Below, piece after piece: positions 36,182 to 44,021 of a DNA stretch of 64,000 nt. The position numbers and the translations under genes are program-made. Below the pieces are notes generated by a model. The model was not told the DNA's origin. It searched no databases and saw only the letters and a list, made by a program, of their open reading frames with translations. The DNA comes from Oceanitalea sp047302425 (GTDB lineage: Bacteria; Actinomycetota; Actinomycetes; Actinomycetales; Actinomycetaceae), in contig NZ_CP154855.1 in the NCBI RefSeq assembly GCF_047302425.1, positions 1,116,001 through 1,180,000 of the forward strand. Reading direction: 5' to 3'. Position 1 is the stretch's first letter; the number at the start of each line of letters is the position of its first letter.

Positions 36182-36573
36182 GCCGGCTTCATCGTCGCGA
36201 GCTGGATGAGGTTGCCGCACGTGTCGTCGAGGACGGCGACGACGACGGGCCCGAAGTCCGTCGCCTCCTGGGTGAACTGCACGCCCAGGGCCTTGAGCCG
36301 CTCGACCTCGGCGTGGACGTCGTCGACGGTGAACTGTGTCCACGGGATCCCGTCGGCGACGAGCGCCTCCTTGAAGGTCCTCGCCGCCGGGTGGCCGTCC
36401 GGCTCGAGGAGCACCTCGACGCCGTCGGGGTCGGCGGGGGAGACGACGGTGAGCCAGCGGGCCTCGCCCGCGGGGACGTCAGTCTTCTTCATGAAGCCGA
36501 GCTTCTCGGTGTAGAACTCCAGGGCCTTGGCCTGGTCGTCGACCAGCACGCTGGTCACTGTCACGCGGATCAT
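36178..36573 (-). CDS. VOC-family (glyoxalase/bleomycin-resistance-like) protein
   Basis: A 131-residue vicinal-oxygen-chelate fold made of two beta-alpha-beta-beta-beta modules: VTSVLVDDQAKALEFYTEKL at the start and the second half ending LDDTCGNLIQLATM. The second Glu/Gln metal-ligand position is occupied by Q, so the metal site may be altered. Enzymatic role unknown. Its ATG overlaps the ArsR stop (ATGA), so both are made from one leaderless transcript. Confidence 0.85.
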   Translation of the reverse strand: MIRVTVTSVLVDDQAKALEFYTEKLGFMKKTDVPAGEARWLTVVSPADPDGVEVLLEPDGHPAARTFKEALVADGIPWTQFTVDDVHAEVERLKALGVQFTQEATDFGPVVVAVLDDTCGNLIQLATMKPA

Positions 36574-36863
36574 GGGGCCGGTTCCTCTCGGGTGGGCCAG
36601 CGCTCGGCGATCGAGCGCAGCGGCCGGGTGTCGATGTGGTGGAACTTGTAGCGGCCCTCCCGCCGGGTGCGGAGCAGACCCGCGTCCTCCAGCACCGCGA
36701 GGTGCTGGGAGATGGCCTGCCGCGAGGAGGTCGAGCCGTGCTTCATGGCCAACCGGCCGCAGATCTCGAAGAGGGTCTGCCCGTCATGCTCGGTCAGCTC
36801 GTCGAGGATCGTGCGCCGGGTGGCGTCACTGATCGCCCTGAACAGGACGGCGTCGTCGTCCAT
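36570..36863 (-). CDS. ArsR-family transcriptional repressor
   Basis: A 97-residue winged-helix repressor (FRAISDATRRTILDELTEHD at the start; SRQAISQHLAVLEDAGLL as recognition helix and wing). No Cys pair is present, so it is not a classical metal sensor; close relatives regulate VOC/START genes. I place the start at ATG 36863. A near-perfect promoter (TTGACA, 18 bases, TATAAA) ends seven bases before this ATG, so the mRNA is probably leaderless; an in-frame TTG at 36881 lies inside the promoter and cannot be the start. Confidence 0.88.
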   Translation of the reverse strand: MDDDAVLFRAISDATRRTILDELTEHDGQTLFEICGRLAMKHGSTSSRQAISQHLAVLEDAGLLRTRREGRYKFHHIDTRPLRSIAERWPTREEPAP

Positions 36864-36870
36864 GTCGACC

Positions 36871-36900
36871 TTTATAGGCAAGTGGTTACTTGCCTGTCAA
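36871..36900 (-). promoter_or_regulatory. Consensus promoter with an ArsR operator between -35 and -10
   Basis: On the minus strand TTGACA (plus-strand 36895-36900), an 18-base spacer and TATAAA (36871-36876). The spacer is almost wholly a perfect inverted repeat, AGGCAAGT and ACTTGCCT around GGTT (36876-36895), an ideal autorepression site. The TTGACA overlaps the stop codon of the TetR remnant upstream. Confidence 0.8.
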
Positions 36901-37308
36901 GACCTCTGGGCGAGGTGGGCGTGCGCTGCTGCCTCGGCCAGGCGGCGGCCGACGGCGACGGCGTCGTCCGGGGCGCCGCGCAGGAAGCTGGCGAGCGTCC
37001 CGTTGTAGACGAGGAGGACCTCGTCGGCCAGCTCCTGCGCCTTCGTGCCGGCGAGCGGGTGGGCGAGGTGGAGGAGCCGCTCGGCGAGCATGGCAGTGTT
37101 GGCCGCCACGGCGTCGGCGATCTCGCCCTCTGTCGCGGTGTGCTCTGCGGCGGTGGCGAGGAAGCCGCACCAGCGGGTCGTGCGGTCCTCGCGGTAGGCC
37201 GCGAGGGCGTCGAAGAGGGCGAGGAGGCGCGACTCGTCGTCGCTCGCCGCGAGGACGTGCGCGTCCCACACCCGCTGCCAGTCGGTGAGGCGGCGGGTCG
37301 GTGCTCGT
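36897..37308 (-). pseudogene. TetR-family regulator remnant lacking the DNA-binding domain
   Basis: About 137 codons encode the C-terminal ligand-binding half of a TetR/AcrR regulator (RRLTDWQRVWDAHVLAA, then LLALFDALAAYRED and ADEVLLVYNGTLASFLRGAP). The roughly 70-residue N-terminal helix-turn-helix is missing; upstream sequence instead holds the 3' end of an unrelated gene on the other strand (37301-37432), and ligB starts its tail 125 bases away, so there is no room for it. A GTG at 37271 could start a 124-residue product, but without an HTH it could not act as a normal repressor. Confidence 0.7.
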
Positions 37309-37432
37309 CGGCGTACTCCTCGGTGCGACGTCTGCGGTTCTCGCCTTCCCGGTCGCCGGTGCGGTCGGCGTGGTCGCGACCCTCGTCGTCGTCATGCAGC
37401 GGGAGCGACGCACGGCAGCGACGGTGAGCTGA
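37301..37432 (+). pseudogene. 3' fragment of a membrane protein gene, AI-2E/PerM-type C terminus
   Basis: 43 codons read Val-Leu-Val-Gly through LLGATSAVLAFPVAGAVGVV to a basic tail (MQRERRTAATVS). This looks like the last membrane helices of an AI-2E-family transporter. Everything upstream of it is missing and is replaced by the TetR remnant on the other strand, so it is a gene end left at a deletion or rearrangement junction near 37300. Family assignment is from a short segment and is tentative. Its TGA abuts the ligB stop without a gap. Confidence 0.5.
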
Positions 37433-38956
37433 TCAGGGGCCCAGGGTGCGCACCGCGTCGAGGGTGTCGGCCTCGGCGGGAGTCTTGTCGTCGCGGTAGC
37501 GCAGGACGCGCGCGAAGCGCAGCGCGACGCCGCCCGGGTAGCGGGGGGAGCGTTGCACGCCGTCGATGGCGATCTCGACGACCTGCTCGGGCCGGACGTG
37601 GACGACGTGGCCCTCGCGGTGCGTCTCGAGCTCGAGGAAGCGCTCGGTCTGCCACTCGAGCATCTCGTCGGTCATGCCCTTGAAGGTCTTGCCGAGCATG
37701 ACGAAGCCCTCGCCGTCGCGGGCGCCGAGGTGGATGTTGGACAGCTTGCCCTGGCGCCGGCCGCTGCCCCACTCGACGGCGAGGACGACGAGGTCGAGGG
37801 TGTGGCGCGGCTTGACCTTGACCCACGCGGCGCCGCGGCGCCCGGCGTCGTAGGGCGCCGTGAGGTCCTTGAGGACGAGGCCCTCGTGACCGAGCTCGAG
37901 GATCTCGCGGAAGAAGGCGTCTAGCTCGGCCTGGTCCGCGGTGACCCGGCGGGGGACGAGCGCGGAGGCGGGGACGACCTCCTCCAGCGCGGCGAGGCGC
38001 TCGCGGGCGGGCGCAGTGACGAGCGTCGTCCCGTCGCGGTGGAGGAGGTCGAAGAAGAAGACCGTGAGCGGGGTGGTGCCGGCGGCACCGTCGTGACTCC
38101 CGGTGCGTGAGGCCGTCTCCTGGAAGGGGCGCGGGCGGCCAGACGGGCCGAGGGCGATCGCCTCGCCGTCGAGGATGAGCTCCTCGGCCGGCAGGGCGCG
38201 CACGACGTCGACGATCTCCGGGACTCGCTCGGTGATGTCGTCCAGCGAGCGGGTGAAGACGGCGACCTCGTCGCCGGACTTGTGGACCTGGACCCGGATC
38301 CCGTCGATCTTGCCGTCGGCGGCGACGGGGGTGTCGCCGTCGTCGTCGCGGAGCTTGGCGAGCGCGGCGGCGAGGTCGGGGGCGGCGGAGGCGAGCATGG
38401 GGCGGACGGGCTGGAGCACCGCGGGGCGGAAGTCCTCGAGCGCGTCGACGCCGCCGGTGAGGGCAGCGCGGGCGACCGGTCCGGTGAACGCGCTGAACAT
38501 CGCGGCGCGGCGGACGGCGGCGACCGGCACGGCGGTGGCGTCGGCGATCGCCTCGATGAGGAGGGAGTCGAGCGCGCCCTGGCGCACCTCGCCGAGGATG
38601 AGGGCGCGCAGGAAGAGCTGCTCGGGCTCGGTGAGGGCGCCGAAGAGGTCCGCGACGGCGGTGGCGCGGCCGGCCTGGGACCCGGTACCGGCGAGGGCGG
38701 AGACCGCCTCGAGCTGCGCGTCGACGTCGGTGGGCGTGAGGGCGGGAGCCGGTGCGGGGTCTGGGAGCTGGGCGAGGCTGCGCCAGCCGACACCGGTGCG
38801 GCGCTGGCGCACGCGGCCGGAGAGGTAGGTGGCGACGACGTCGATCTCGTCCTGCTCGGCCTCCCGCAGCGTGGCCGCGAGCAGGGCGCGCTTCTCCAGC
38901 CGGGAGCGCGTGGCGGCGAGGGCCGTGGAGGTCCCGGCGAGGCGCGCGAAGAGCAT
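37433..38956 (-). CDS. ligB: ATP-dependent DNA ligase, LigB-type
   Basis: A 507-residue ligase that seals nicks using ATP. An N-terminal about 190-residue helical DNA-binding domain is followed by the nucleotidyltransferase core: motif I GKIDGIRVQ with K216 as the adenylated lysine, motif III near residue 275 (LILDGEAIA), motif IV GHEGLVLKD and motif V AAWVKVKPRH, then an OB-fold. Size and layout fit actinobacterial LigB, an accessory to the essential NAD-dependent LigA. Start ATG 38956 is the first start codon after the repeat region; no ribosome site is evident. The PolA-like gene lies upstream on the same strand, with 18-bp tandem repeats between. Confidence 0.9.
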   Translation of the reverse strand: MLFARLAGTSTALAATRSRLEKRALLAATLREAEQDEIDVVATYLSGRVRQRRTGVGWRSLAQLPDPAPAPALTPTDVDAQLEAVSALAGTGSQAGRATAVADLFGALTEPEQLFLRALILGEVRQGALDSLLIEAIADATAVPVAAVRRAAMFSAFTGPVARAALTGGVDALEDFRPAVLQPVRPMLASAAPDLAAALAKLRDDDGDTPVAADGKIDGIRVQVHKSGDEVAVFTRSLDDITERVPEIVDVVRALPAEELILDGEAIALGPSGRPRPFQETASRTGSHDGAAGTTPLTVFFFDLLHRDGTTLVTAPARERLAALEEVVPASALVPRRVTADQAELDAFFREILELGHEGLVLKDLTAPYDAGRRGAAWVKVKPRHTLDLVVLAVEWGSGRRQGKLSNIHLGARDGEGFVMLGKTFKGMTDEMLEWQTERFLELETHREGHVVHVRPEQVVEIAIDGVQRSPRYPGGVALRFARVLRYRDDKTPAEADTLDAVRTLGP

Positions 38957-39027
38957 GCGCCGAGTGTGGCAGCGCGGTGCGGTGGGGGCGCGCGGTGTCG
39001 GTTGAAGCGCGACGTCGTCAGTGCGCT

Positions 39028-39135
39028 GTCGGCGATAACTCGGCTGTCGGCGGTAACTCGGCTGTGGGCGGTAACTCGGCTGTGGGCGGTAACTCGGCTG
39101 TCGCCGGTAACTCGGCTGTCGGCAATAGCTCTCCT
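39028..39135. repeat. 18-bp tandem repeats, six units, between ligB and the PolA-like gene
   Basis: Consecutive units of the form GTCGGCGGTAACTCGGCT start at 39028, 39046, 39064, 39082, 39100 and 39118. The first five differ by one or two bases; the sixth is degenerate. They lie 72-180 bases upstream of the ligB start and end 18 bases before the polymerase stop. There are no spacers, so this is not CRISPR. In one minus-strand frame they read Arg-Gln-Pro-Ser-Tyr-Arg repeats continuous with ligB, but that frame has no start codon there. Possible binding-site array, or a slippage-prone minisatellite. Confidence 0.85.
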
Positions 39136-39153
39136 GTCGCGAGAGTGGAGTTG

Positions 39154-40818
39154 TTACTCGGCGTCTGCGTAGGACTTCACGACGGAGACGTCGAGGGGGA
39201 AGTCGATGGGGAAGTCGCCGAAGAGGAGGCGGCCGGCGCCGGCGGCGGACTCGCGGACTGCGGCGGCGACGTCGTCGGCCATCGCCGCGGGTGTGTGGAC
39301 GATGACCTCGTCGTGGAGGAAGAAGACGAGGTGCGGGCTGTGGCCTGCACCGCCGGCGCCGCCGATCACCCGTAGGCGGGCGCGCAGGTCGGCGAGCCAG
39401 CACAGCGCCCACTCCGCGGCGGTGCCCTGGACGACGAAGTTGCGGGTGAAGCGGCCCCAGTCGCGGGCCAGGCGGCGGGCGCGCCGGCGGTCGTCGTCGG
39501 TCGCCTCGCCCTCGTGCTGCCGGTCCTGCACCGCCTTCCAGGCCGGTGGGGGAGTGGGAGAGGTGCGGCCCAGCCAGGTGCGGACGGTGCCGCCCACCTC
39601 CCCGCGCATCGCGGCGCCCTCGACGACGGCGGTGGCCCGTGGGAAGGCACGCAGCAGTCGCGGCGCGAGGTCGCCCGCGGCCCCGGTGGTCGCGCCGTAC
39701 AGTGCGCCGAGCATCGCGACCTTCGCGTGGGCGCGGGTGTCGATGACGCCCTGGTCGACGAGCCCCTGGTAGAGGTCGCCACCGCGTGCGGCCCGCGCCA
39801 TCGCCTCGTCGCGGGCCATCGCGGCGAGGACGCGCGGCTCGAGCTGGGCGACGTCGGCGACGACGAGCGTCCAGCCCGGGTCCGCGACGACGGCCCCGCG
39901 CACCTGCTTGGGCAGCTGCAGCGCCCCGCCGCCGCGGGTGGCCCAGCGGCCGGTGACGACGCCGCCCGGCACGTAGTCCGGGTGGAAGCGCTCGCGCCCC
40001 GCGCCCGGGGGACCGGGACGCACCCACTCGTCGGCCCAGACCCAGCCGTTGGCGCTGTGCAGCCGCGACAGCTTCTTGTACTCGAGCAGCGGCGGGACGA
40101 CGGGGTGGTCGACCTGCTCGAACTCCCACTTGCGGGTGGTCTGCACGGAGATCCCCGCGCTGTGGAGCGCGCGCAGCAGCGCCTGCCCCGAGTCCGGGTT
40201 GAGCTTCGGTGCGTCGAGCGCGCGGCGGACGTCCTCGGCGAGCGCCTCGAGCACCGGCGGCCGCGCGCCGAGCGGCGGGCGCGGGCCGAGGACCTCGGTG
40301 AGCAGCTGGTCGTGGGCGGCGCGGTCCCAGGGCAGGCCGTCGTGGCGCATCTCGGCCGCCACCAGTGCCCCGGCGGACTCGGCGGCGAGCAGCGTGGCGA
40401 GCCGGCCGGGCTCCGTGCTCGCCGAGACGGCCTCCCGCTGGCGCAGCCGCTCGGCGAGCACCTCCTCGGCGGGCAGGGTGAGGGACTCGAAGAGAGTGGG
40501 TGGGGCGTCGGGCCGGTCCTCCGGCTCCTCGACGTCGTCCCACAGGTCCGACGGCGGCGGTGCATCGACCGCACGGCGCAGGATCGTGCGGCACAGGCGC
40601 AGGTCGAAGCAGCGCTCCACCCGCACGCCGGCGCGCAGCAGCCGGGCGTAGGTGGTTGCGGTGTCGGCCCACACCCAGCGTGGGCGCGAGGCGGCCTCGA
40701 GCTCGGCCACCCGGGCGGCCAGCCCGTCGGCGGGCACGACGGACGAGGCCGGGGCGGCGCCGTCGTCGAGGACGGTGAGCCGGACCCCGTCCGCCTCCTC
40801 GGCCACGACGATCTCCAC
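39154..40818 (-). CDS. PolA-like bifunctional 3'-5' exonuclease/DNA polymerase
   Basis: A 554-residue family A polymerase lacking the 5'-3' exonuclease domain, so shorter than replicative-repair PolA. Motif A ADVAQLEPR (D322), motif B RAHAKVAMLGALYG and motif C LHDEVIVH (D503) carry the catalytic residues. The N-terminal 150 residues are a divergent exonuclease-like domain without the clear DxE motif, so proofreading is doubtful. Actinobacteria often carry this second polymerase of unknown role. The GTG start (40816-40818) has a weak site. The neighbouring LigB suggests a gap-filling/ligation pair. Confidence 0.85.
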   Translation of the reverse strand: MEIVVAEEADGVRLTVLDDGAAPASSVVPADGLAARVAELEAASRPRWVWADTATTYARLLRAGVRVERCFDLRLCRTILRRAVDAPPPSDLWDDVEEPEDRPDAPPTLFESLTLPAEEVLAERLRQREAVSASTEPGRLATLLAAESAGALVAAEMRHDGLPWDRAAHDQLLTEVLGPRPPLGARPPVLEALAEDVRRALDAPKLNPDSGQALLRALHSAGISVQTTRKWEFEQVDHPVVPPLLEYKKLSRLHSANGWVWADEWVRPGPPGAGRERFHPDYVPGGVVTGRWATRGGGALQLPKQVRGAVVADPGWTLVVADVAQLEPRVLAAMARDEAMARAARGGDLYQGLVDQGVIDTRAHAKVAMLGALYGATTGAAGDLAPRLLRAFPRATAVVEGAAMRGEVGGTVRTWLGRTSPTPPPAWKAVQDRQHEGEATDDDRRRARRLARDWGRFTRNFVVQGTAAEWALCWLADLRARLRVIGGAGGAGHSPHLVFFLHDEVIVHTPAAMADDVAAAVRESAAGAGRLLFGDFPIDFPLDVSVVKSYADAE

Positions 40819-40884
40819 GCACCCGAGCCTACGGTGGCCTGCCGACGCTCGACGCCGCGTGACGCACACGTCAGTCGCTGCTGT

Positions 40885-40906
40885 ATGGTCAGCGTGTGCT
40901 GACCAT
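40885..40906 (+). promoter_or_regulatory. Operator over the -10 and start codon of the cmtR-type gene
   Basis: ATGGTCAGC and GCTGACCAT are perfect 9-bp arms around GTGT. The left arm lies in a TATGGT -10-like element (40884-40889) and the GTG start (40896) sits in the centre, so the transcript would be leaderless or nearly so and binding would block both initiation steps. Confidence 0.65.
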
Positions 40907-41255
40907 TGCCTCGCGGCTGGACGTGATGAACCGGCTGGGCCGCGCCATGGCCGACTCGACCCGCTCACGGATTCTCATGACCCTCCTCGAGGGCCCGAGC
41001 TACCCGGCGGTCCTCGCCCGGGACCTGGGCCTGACCCGGTCGAACGTGTCGAACCACCTCACCTGCCTGCGGGACTGCGGCATCGTCGTCGCCGAGCCGG
41101 AGGGCCGCCAGACGCGCTACGAGATCGCCGACCCTCACCTCGCGGCGGCGATGACCGCGCTGGTCGAGGTGACGCTGGCCGTCGACGAGGACGCCCCCTG
41201 CGTCGATGCCACGTGCACAGTGCCCGGCTGCTGCTCGAACGCGACCGTGGCATGA
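40896..41255 (+). CDS. cmtR: CmtR-type Cd(II)/Pb(II)-sensing ArsR repressor
   Basis: A 119-residue winged-helix metal sensor. C57 and C61 in the recognition helix (TCLRDCG) and C102 near the C terminus fall at exactly the residue numbers of the Cd/Pb ligands of Mycobacterium tuberculosis CmtR. Extra cysteines follow (ATCTVPGCCS). Metal binding should release DNA and derepress the next gene. The GTG start is set by the overlapping promoter and operator; there is no Shine-Dalgarno site. The stop overlaps the ATPase ATG (ATGA), the same regulator-pump pairing as cmtR and ctpG in mycobacteria. Confidence 0.9.
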   Translation: MLTIASRLDVMNRLGRAMADSTRSRILMTLLEGPSYPAVLARDLGLTRSNVSNHLTCLRDCGIVVAEPEGRQTRYEIADPHLAAAMTALVEVTLAVDEDAPCVDATCTVPGCCSNATVA

Positions 41256-43168
41256 GCGCCACCACCCAGGCCCCCGTCGAGCAGCACGAGACCGAGGACG
41301 AGCACGACGCTCCCTGGTGGCGTGACCGTGCCGTCATGGTCCCCGTCGCCTCGGGCGTCGCCTTCGTCGCCGGGGTGGCCGCCGAGTGGTCCGGCGCCCC
41401 GACGGCGGCGCTGGTGCTGTTCTGGGTCGGCCTGCTGCTCGGTGCCTCCACGTTCGTCCCCGGCGCGCTGCGCAAGCTCGCCGCGGGCAGGCTCGGGGTC
41501 GCCCTGCTCATGACGATGAGCGCCACCGGCGCCGTCATCCTCGGCCATGTGGGGGAGGCCGCAGCCCTGGCCTTCCTCTACTCCATCGCCGAGGCGCTGG
41601 AGGACAGGGCGATGGACCGCGCACGCGCCGGCCTGCGTGCGCTGCTCAGGCTCGTGCCCGAGACCGCCACCGTCCTCGACGACGGCGAGTCCCTCACCGT
41701 CCCGGCACGCGACCTCGCCCCCGGGCAGGTCATGGTCATCAGGCCCGGGGAGCGCATCGCCACCGACGGCATCGTGCGCACCGGGCACAGCAGCCTGGAC
41801 ACCTCGGCGATCACCGGTGAGTCCATTCCCGTCGAGGTCGGGCCGGGCGAGGCGGTGTCCGCCGGGGCGATCAACACCACGGGGGTTCTGCAGGTGGAGG
41901 CCACCGCGGCCGGCACCGACAACTCCCTCACCACGATCGTTGGTCTGGTCGAGCGGGCCCAGGCCGAGAAGGGGCACCGAGCCAGGCTGGCCGACCGCAT
42001 CGCCCGGCCGCTGGTACCCGGCGTCCTGGTCCTGGCCGTGCTCGTCGCCGTCATCGGCTCCCTGGCCGGTGACCCGCAGACCTGGATCACCCGTGCCCTG
42101 GTGGTCCTCGTTGCTGCCTCGCCGTGCGCGCTGGCGATCGCGGTGCCCATCACCGTGGTCTCCGCGGTCGGCTCGGCCAGCAGGTTCGGCGTCATCATCA
42201 AGAGCGGGGCCGTCTTCGAGAGGTTCGGGGACATCCGGCACGTCGCCCTCGACAAGACCGGGACCCTCACGAGGAACCGGCCCACCGTCACCGCCGTCGT
42301 CCCCGCCGCCGACGTCACCGAGGAGCAGGTCCTGGCCTGGGCCGCCGCCCTCGAGCAGCACAGCACCCACCCGGTCGCCGCCGCGATCACCCAGGCCGCG
42401 CCCGCAACCCCCGCCGGCGAGGGCATCACCGAGGAAGCCGGTCACGGCATCCGTGGCGCCGTCGACGGCGCACTCGTGCAGGTCGGCAGCCCCCGCTGGG
42501 TCGAGCCCGGCGCCCTCACGGAGCGCGTCCGTGACCTCGAGGCCCAGGGCATGACCGTCGTCGTCGTCCACCGTGACGGCACGGTCGCCGGGGTGGTCGG
42601 CGTGCGTGACGAGCTGCGCCCCGAGGTTCCCCAGGTCGTCGAGACTCTGGCCGGCCGCGGCATCGGCGTCACGATGCTCACCGGGGACAACGAGCGCACC
42701 GCGCGTGCCCTCGCCGCGCAGGCCGGCATCGACGACGTGCGCGCGGAGCTGCGCCCCGAGGACAAGTCGGCCGCCGTGCGCCAGCTCAGCGCCCACCGGC
42801 CCACCGCGATGATCGGCGACGGCATCAACGACGCCCCCGCGCTGGCCGCGGCCGACGTCGGGATCGCCATGGGAACGACCGGCTCCGACGCCGCCATCGA
42901 GTCCGCCGACATCGCCTTCACCGGCCAGGACCTGCGCCTCCTGCCCCAGGCCGTCGCCCACGCCCGGCGCGGCCGGCGCATCGTCAACCAGAACATCGCC
43001 CTGTCGCTGGTCATCATCGCCGTTCTCCCACCGCTGGCGATCACCGGGGTCCTCGGCCTCGCCGCCGTCGTGCTCGTCCACGAGGTCGCGGAGGTCCTGG
43101 TCATCCTCAACGGTCTGCGCGCGGCACGGACCCGCCACGCCAGCACGCCAGGACATCCGCGCGACTAG
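41252..43168 (+). CDS. Heavy-metal P1B-type ATPase, Cd/Pb efflux (CtpG/CadA-like)
   Basis: A 638-residue pump that exports Cd2+ or Pb2+ across the membrane. Eight-helix layout: actuator motif SAITGESIPV near residue 190, membrane metal site SPCALA near 290, phosphorylation motif DKTGTLTRN near 333, MLTGDN near 475, hinge GDGINDAPAL near 520, and C-terminal HEVAEVLVILNGLRA. It lacks an N-terminal Cys-X-X-Cys domain; the first 25 residues are Glu/Asp/His-rich instead. Cotranscribed with cmtR through a 4-base overlap. SPC plus the C-terminal HE motif favour divalent metals over copper. Confidence 0.92.
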   Translation: MSATTQAPVEQHETEDEHDAPWWRDRAVMVPVASGVAFVAGVAAEWSGAPTAALVLFWVGLLLGASTFVPGALRKLAAGRLGVALLMTMSATGAVILGHVGEAAALAFLYSIAEALEDRAMDRARAGLRALLRLVPETATVLDDGESLTVPARDLAPGQVMVIRPGERIATDGIVRTGHSSLDTSAITGESIPVEVGPGEAVSAGAINTTGVLQVEATAAGTDNSLTTIVGLVERAQAEKGHRARLADRIARPLVPGVLVLAVLVAVIGSLAGDPQTWITRALVVLVAASPCALAIAVPITVVSAVGSASRFGVIIKSGAVFERFGDIRHVALDKTGTLTRNRPTVTAVVPAADVTEEQVLAWAAALEQHSTHPVAAAITQAAPATPAGEGITEEAGHGIRGAVDGALVQVGSPRWVEPGALTERVRDLEAQGMTVVVVHRDGTVAGVVGVRDELRPEVPQVVETLAGRGIGVTMLTGDNERTARALAAQAGIDDVRAELRPEDKSAAVRQLSAHRPTAMIGDGINDAPALAAADVGIAMGTTGSDAAIESADIAFTGQDLRLLPQAVAHARRGRRIVNQNIALSLVIIAVLPPLAITGVLGLAAVVLVHEVAEVLVILNGLRAARTRHASTPGHPRD

Positions 43169-43178
43169 GGTGTGCCGC

Positions 43179-44006
43179 ATGCTGCAGCGGCGCTTCCTCC
43201 AGGTGGACGTGTTCGGGGCCGAGCCCTACGAGGGCAACCCGGTCGCCGTCGTCGTCGACGGGGAGGGCCTGTCCACCGCGCAGATGCAGCGTTTCGCGGC
43301 ATGGACGAACCTGTCCGAGACCACCTTCCTCCTCCCGCCCACCGACCCCGCGGCGGACTACCGGGTGCGGATCTTCACCCCCGGCACCGAGCTGCCCTTC
43401 GCGGGCCACCCGACCCTCGGCTCCGCCCACGCGTGGCTCGCCTCCGGTGGGACGCCGACGGCGGCCGGCCGCCTGGTCCAGGAGTGCGGCGTCGGGCTCG
43501 TCGAGCTGCGCGAGTCGGGCGGCCGCTGGTCCTTCGCCGCGCCCGCGCTGCGCCGCTACGAGGCGCCCGACGACGAGACCCTCACCCGCGCCACCGCCGC
43601 ACTCGGTGTGGACCCGGGTGACGTCGTCGACGCGTCCTGGCTCGACAACGGCCCGCCCTGGCTGGCGCTGCGGCTGCGCTCGCGGGAGGCCGTCCTCGCC
43701 GTCGCGCCCCGCTACGACCGCTTCGGCGACCTCCACCTCGGCGTCGTCGCGGCACCCGGCAGCGACGGGACCACCGTCGAGGTCCGCGCCTTCGGCGCCG
43801 ACTTCACCGAGGACCCGGTCACCGGGAGCCTCAACGCCGGCCTCGCGCAGTGGCTCACCGACACCGGCGTGGTCAGCGCCCCGTACGTCGCCGCGCAGGG
43901 CACCGCGCTCGGCCGCGCCGGCCGGGTCCACGTCACCGCCCCCGACGGCGCACTGTGGGTGGGCGGACGGACGACGACGGCGATCGCCGGCACCGTCGCG
44001 CTCTGA
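43179..44006 (+). CDS. PhzF-family isomerase/epimerase-like protein
   Basis: A 275-residue protein with the two-lobed diaminopimelate-epimerase fold of PhzF. Starts FLQVDVFGAEPYEGNPVAVV; E47 in NLSETTF is the family's catalytic glutamate; RIFTPGTELPFAGHPTLG near residue 68 and DPVTGSLNAGLAQW near 213 are also conserved. No phenazine genes are near, and most PhzF homologues have unknown substrates. ATG 43179 is preferred (AGGGTG six bases upstream); a GTG at 43170 is in frame. Confidence 0.88.
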   Translation: MLQRRFLQVDVFGAEPYEGNPVAVVVDGEGLSTAQMQRFAAWTNLSETTFLLPPTDPAADYRVRIFTPGTELPFAGHPTLGSAHAWLASGGTPTAAGRLVQECGVGLVELRESGGRWSFAAPALRRYEAPDDETLTRATAALGVDPGDVVDASWLDNGPPWLALRLRSREAVLAVAPRYDRFGDLHLGVVAAPGSDGTTVEVRAFGADFTEDPVTGSLNAGLAQWLTDTGVVSAPYVAAQGTALGRAGRVHVTAPDGALWVGGRTTTAIAGTVAL

Positions 44007-44021
44007 GGTAGGGGGTAGACC

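Noticed and set aside
37285..37683. Plus-strand coding frame across the TetR remnant and ligB end
   Set aside because: Arg-rich translation with no motif, antisense to the conserved ligase C terminus. Only the 43-codon transporter tail in another frame looks protein-like.
39028..39135. CRISPR array
   Set aside because: Units of 18 bp follow each other directly without spacers, and no cas genes are nearby; it is a simple tandem repeat.
38957..39170. N-terminal extension of LigB reading Arg-Gln-Pro-Ser-Tyr-Arg repeats
   Set aside because: The frame is open but offers no usable start codon in the repeats, and the LigB domain begins at the ATG 38956; the open frame is a by-product of an 18-bp (six-codon) repeat.
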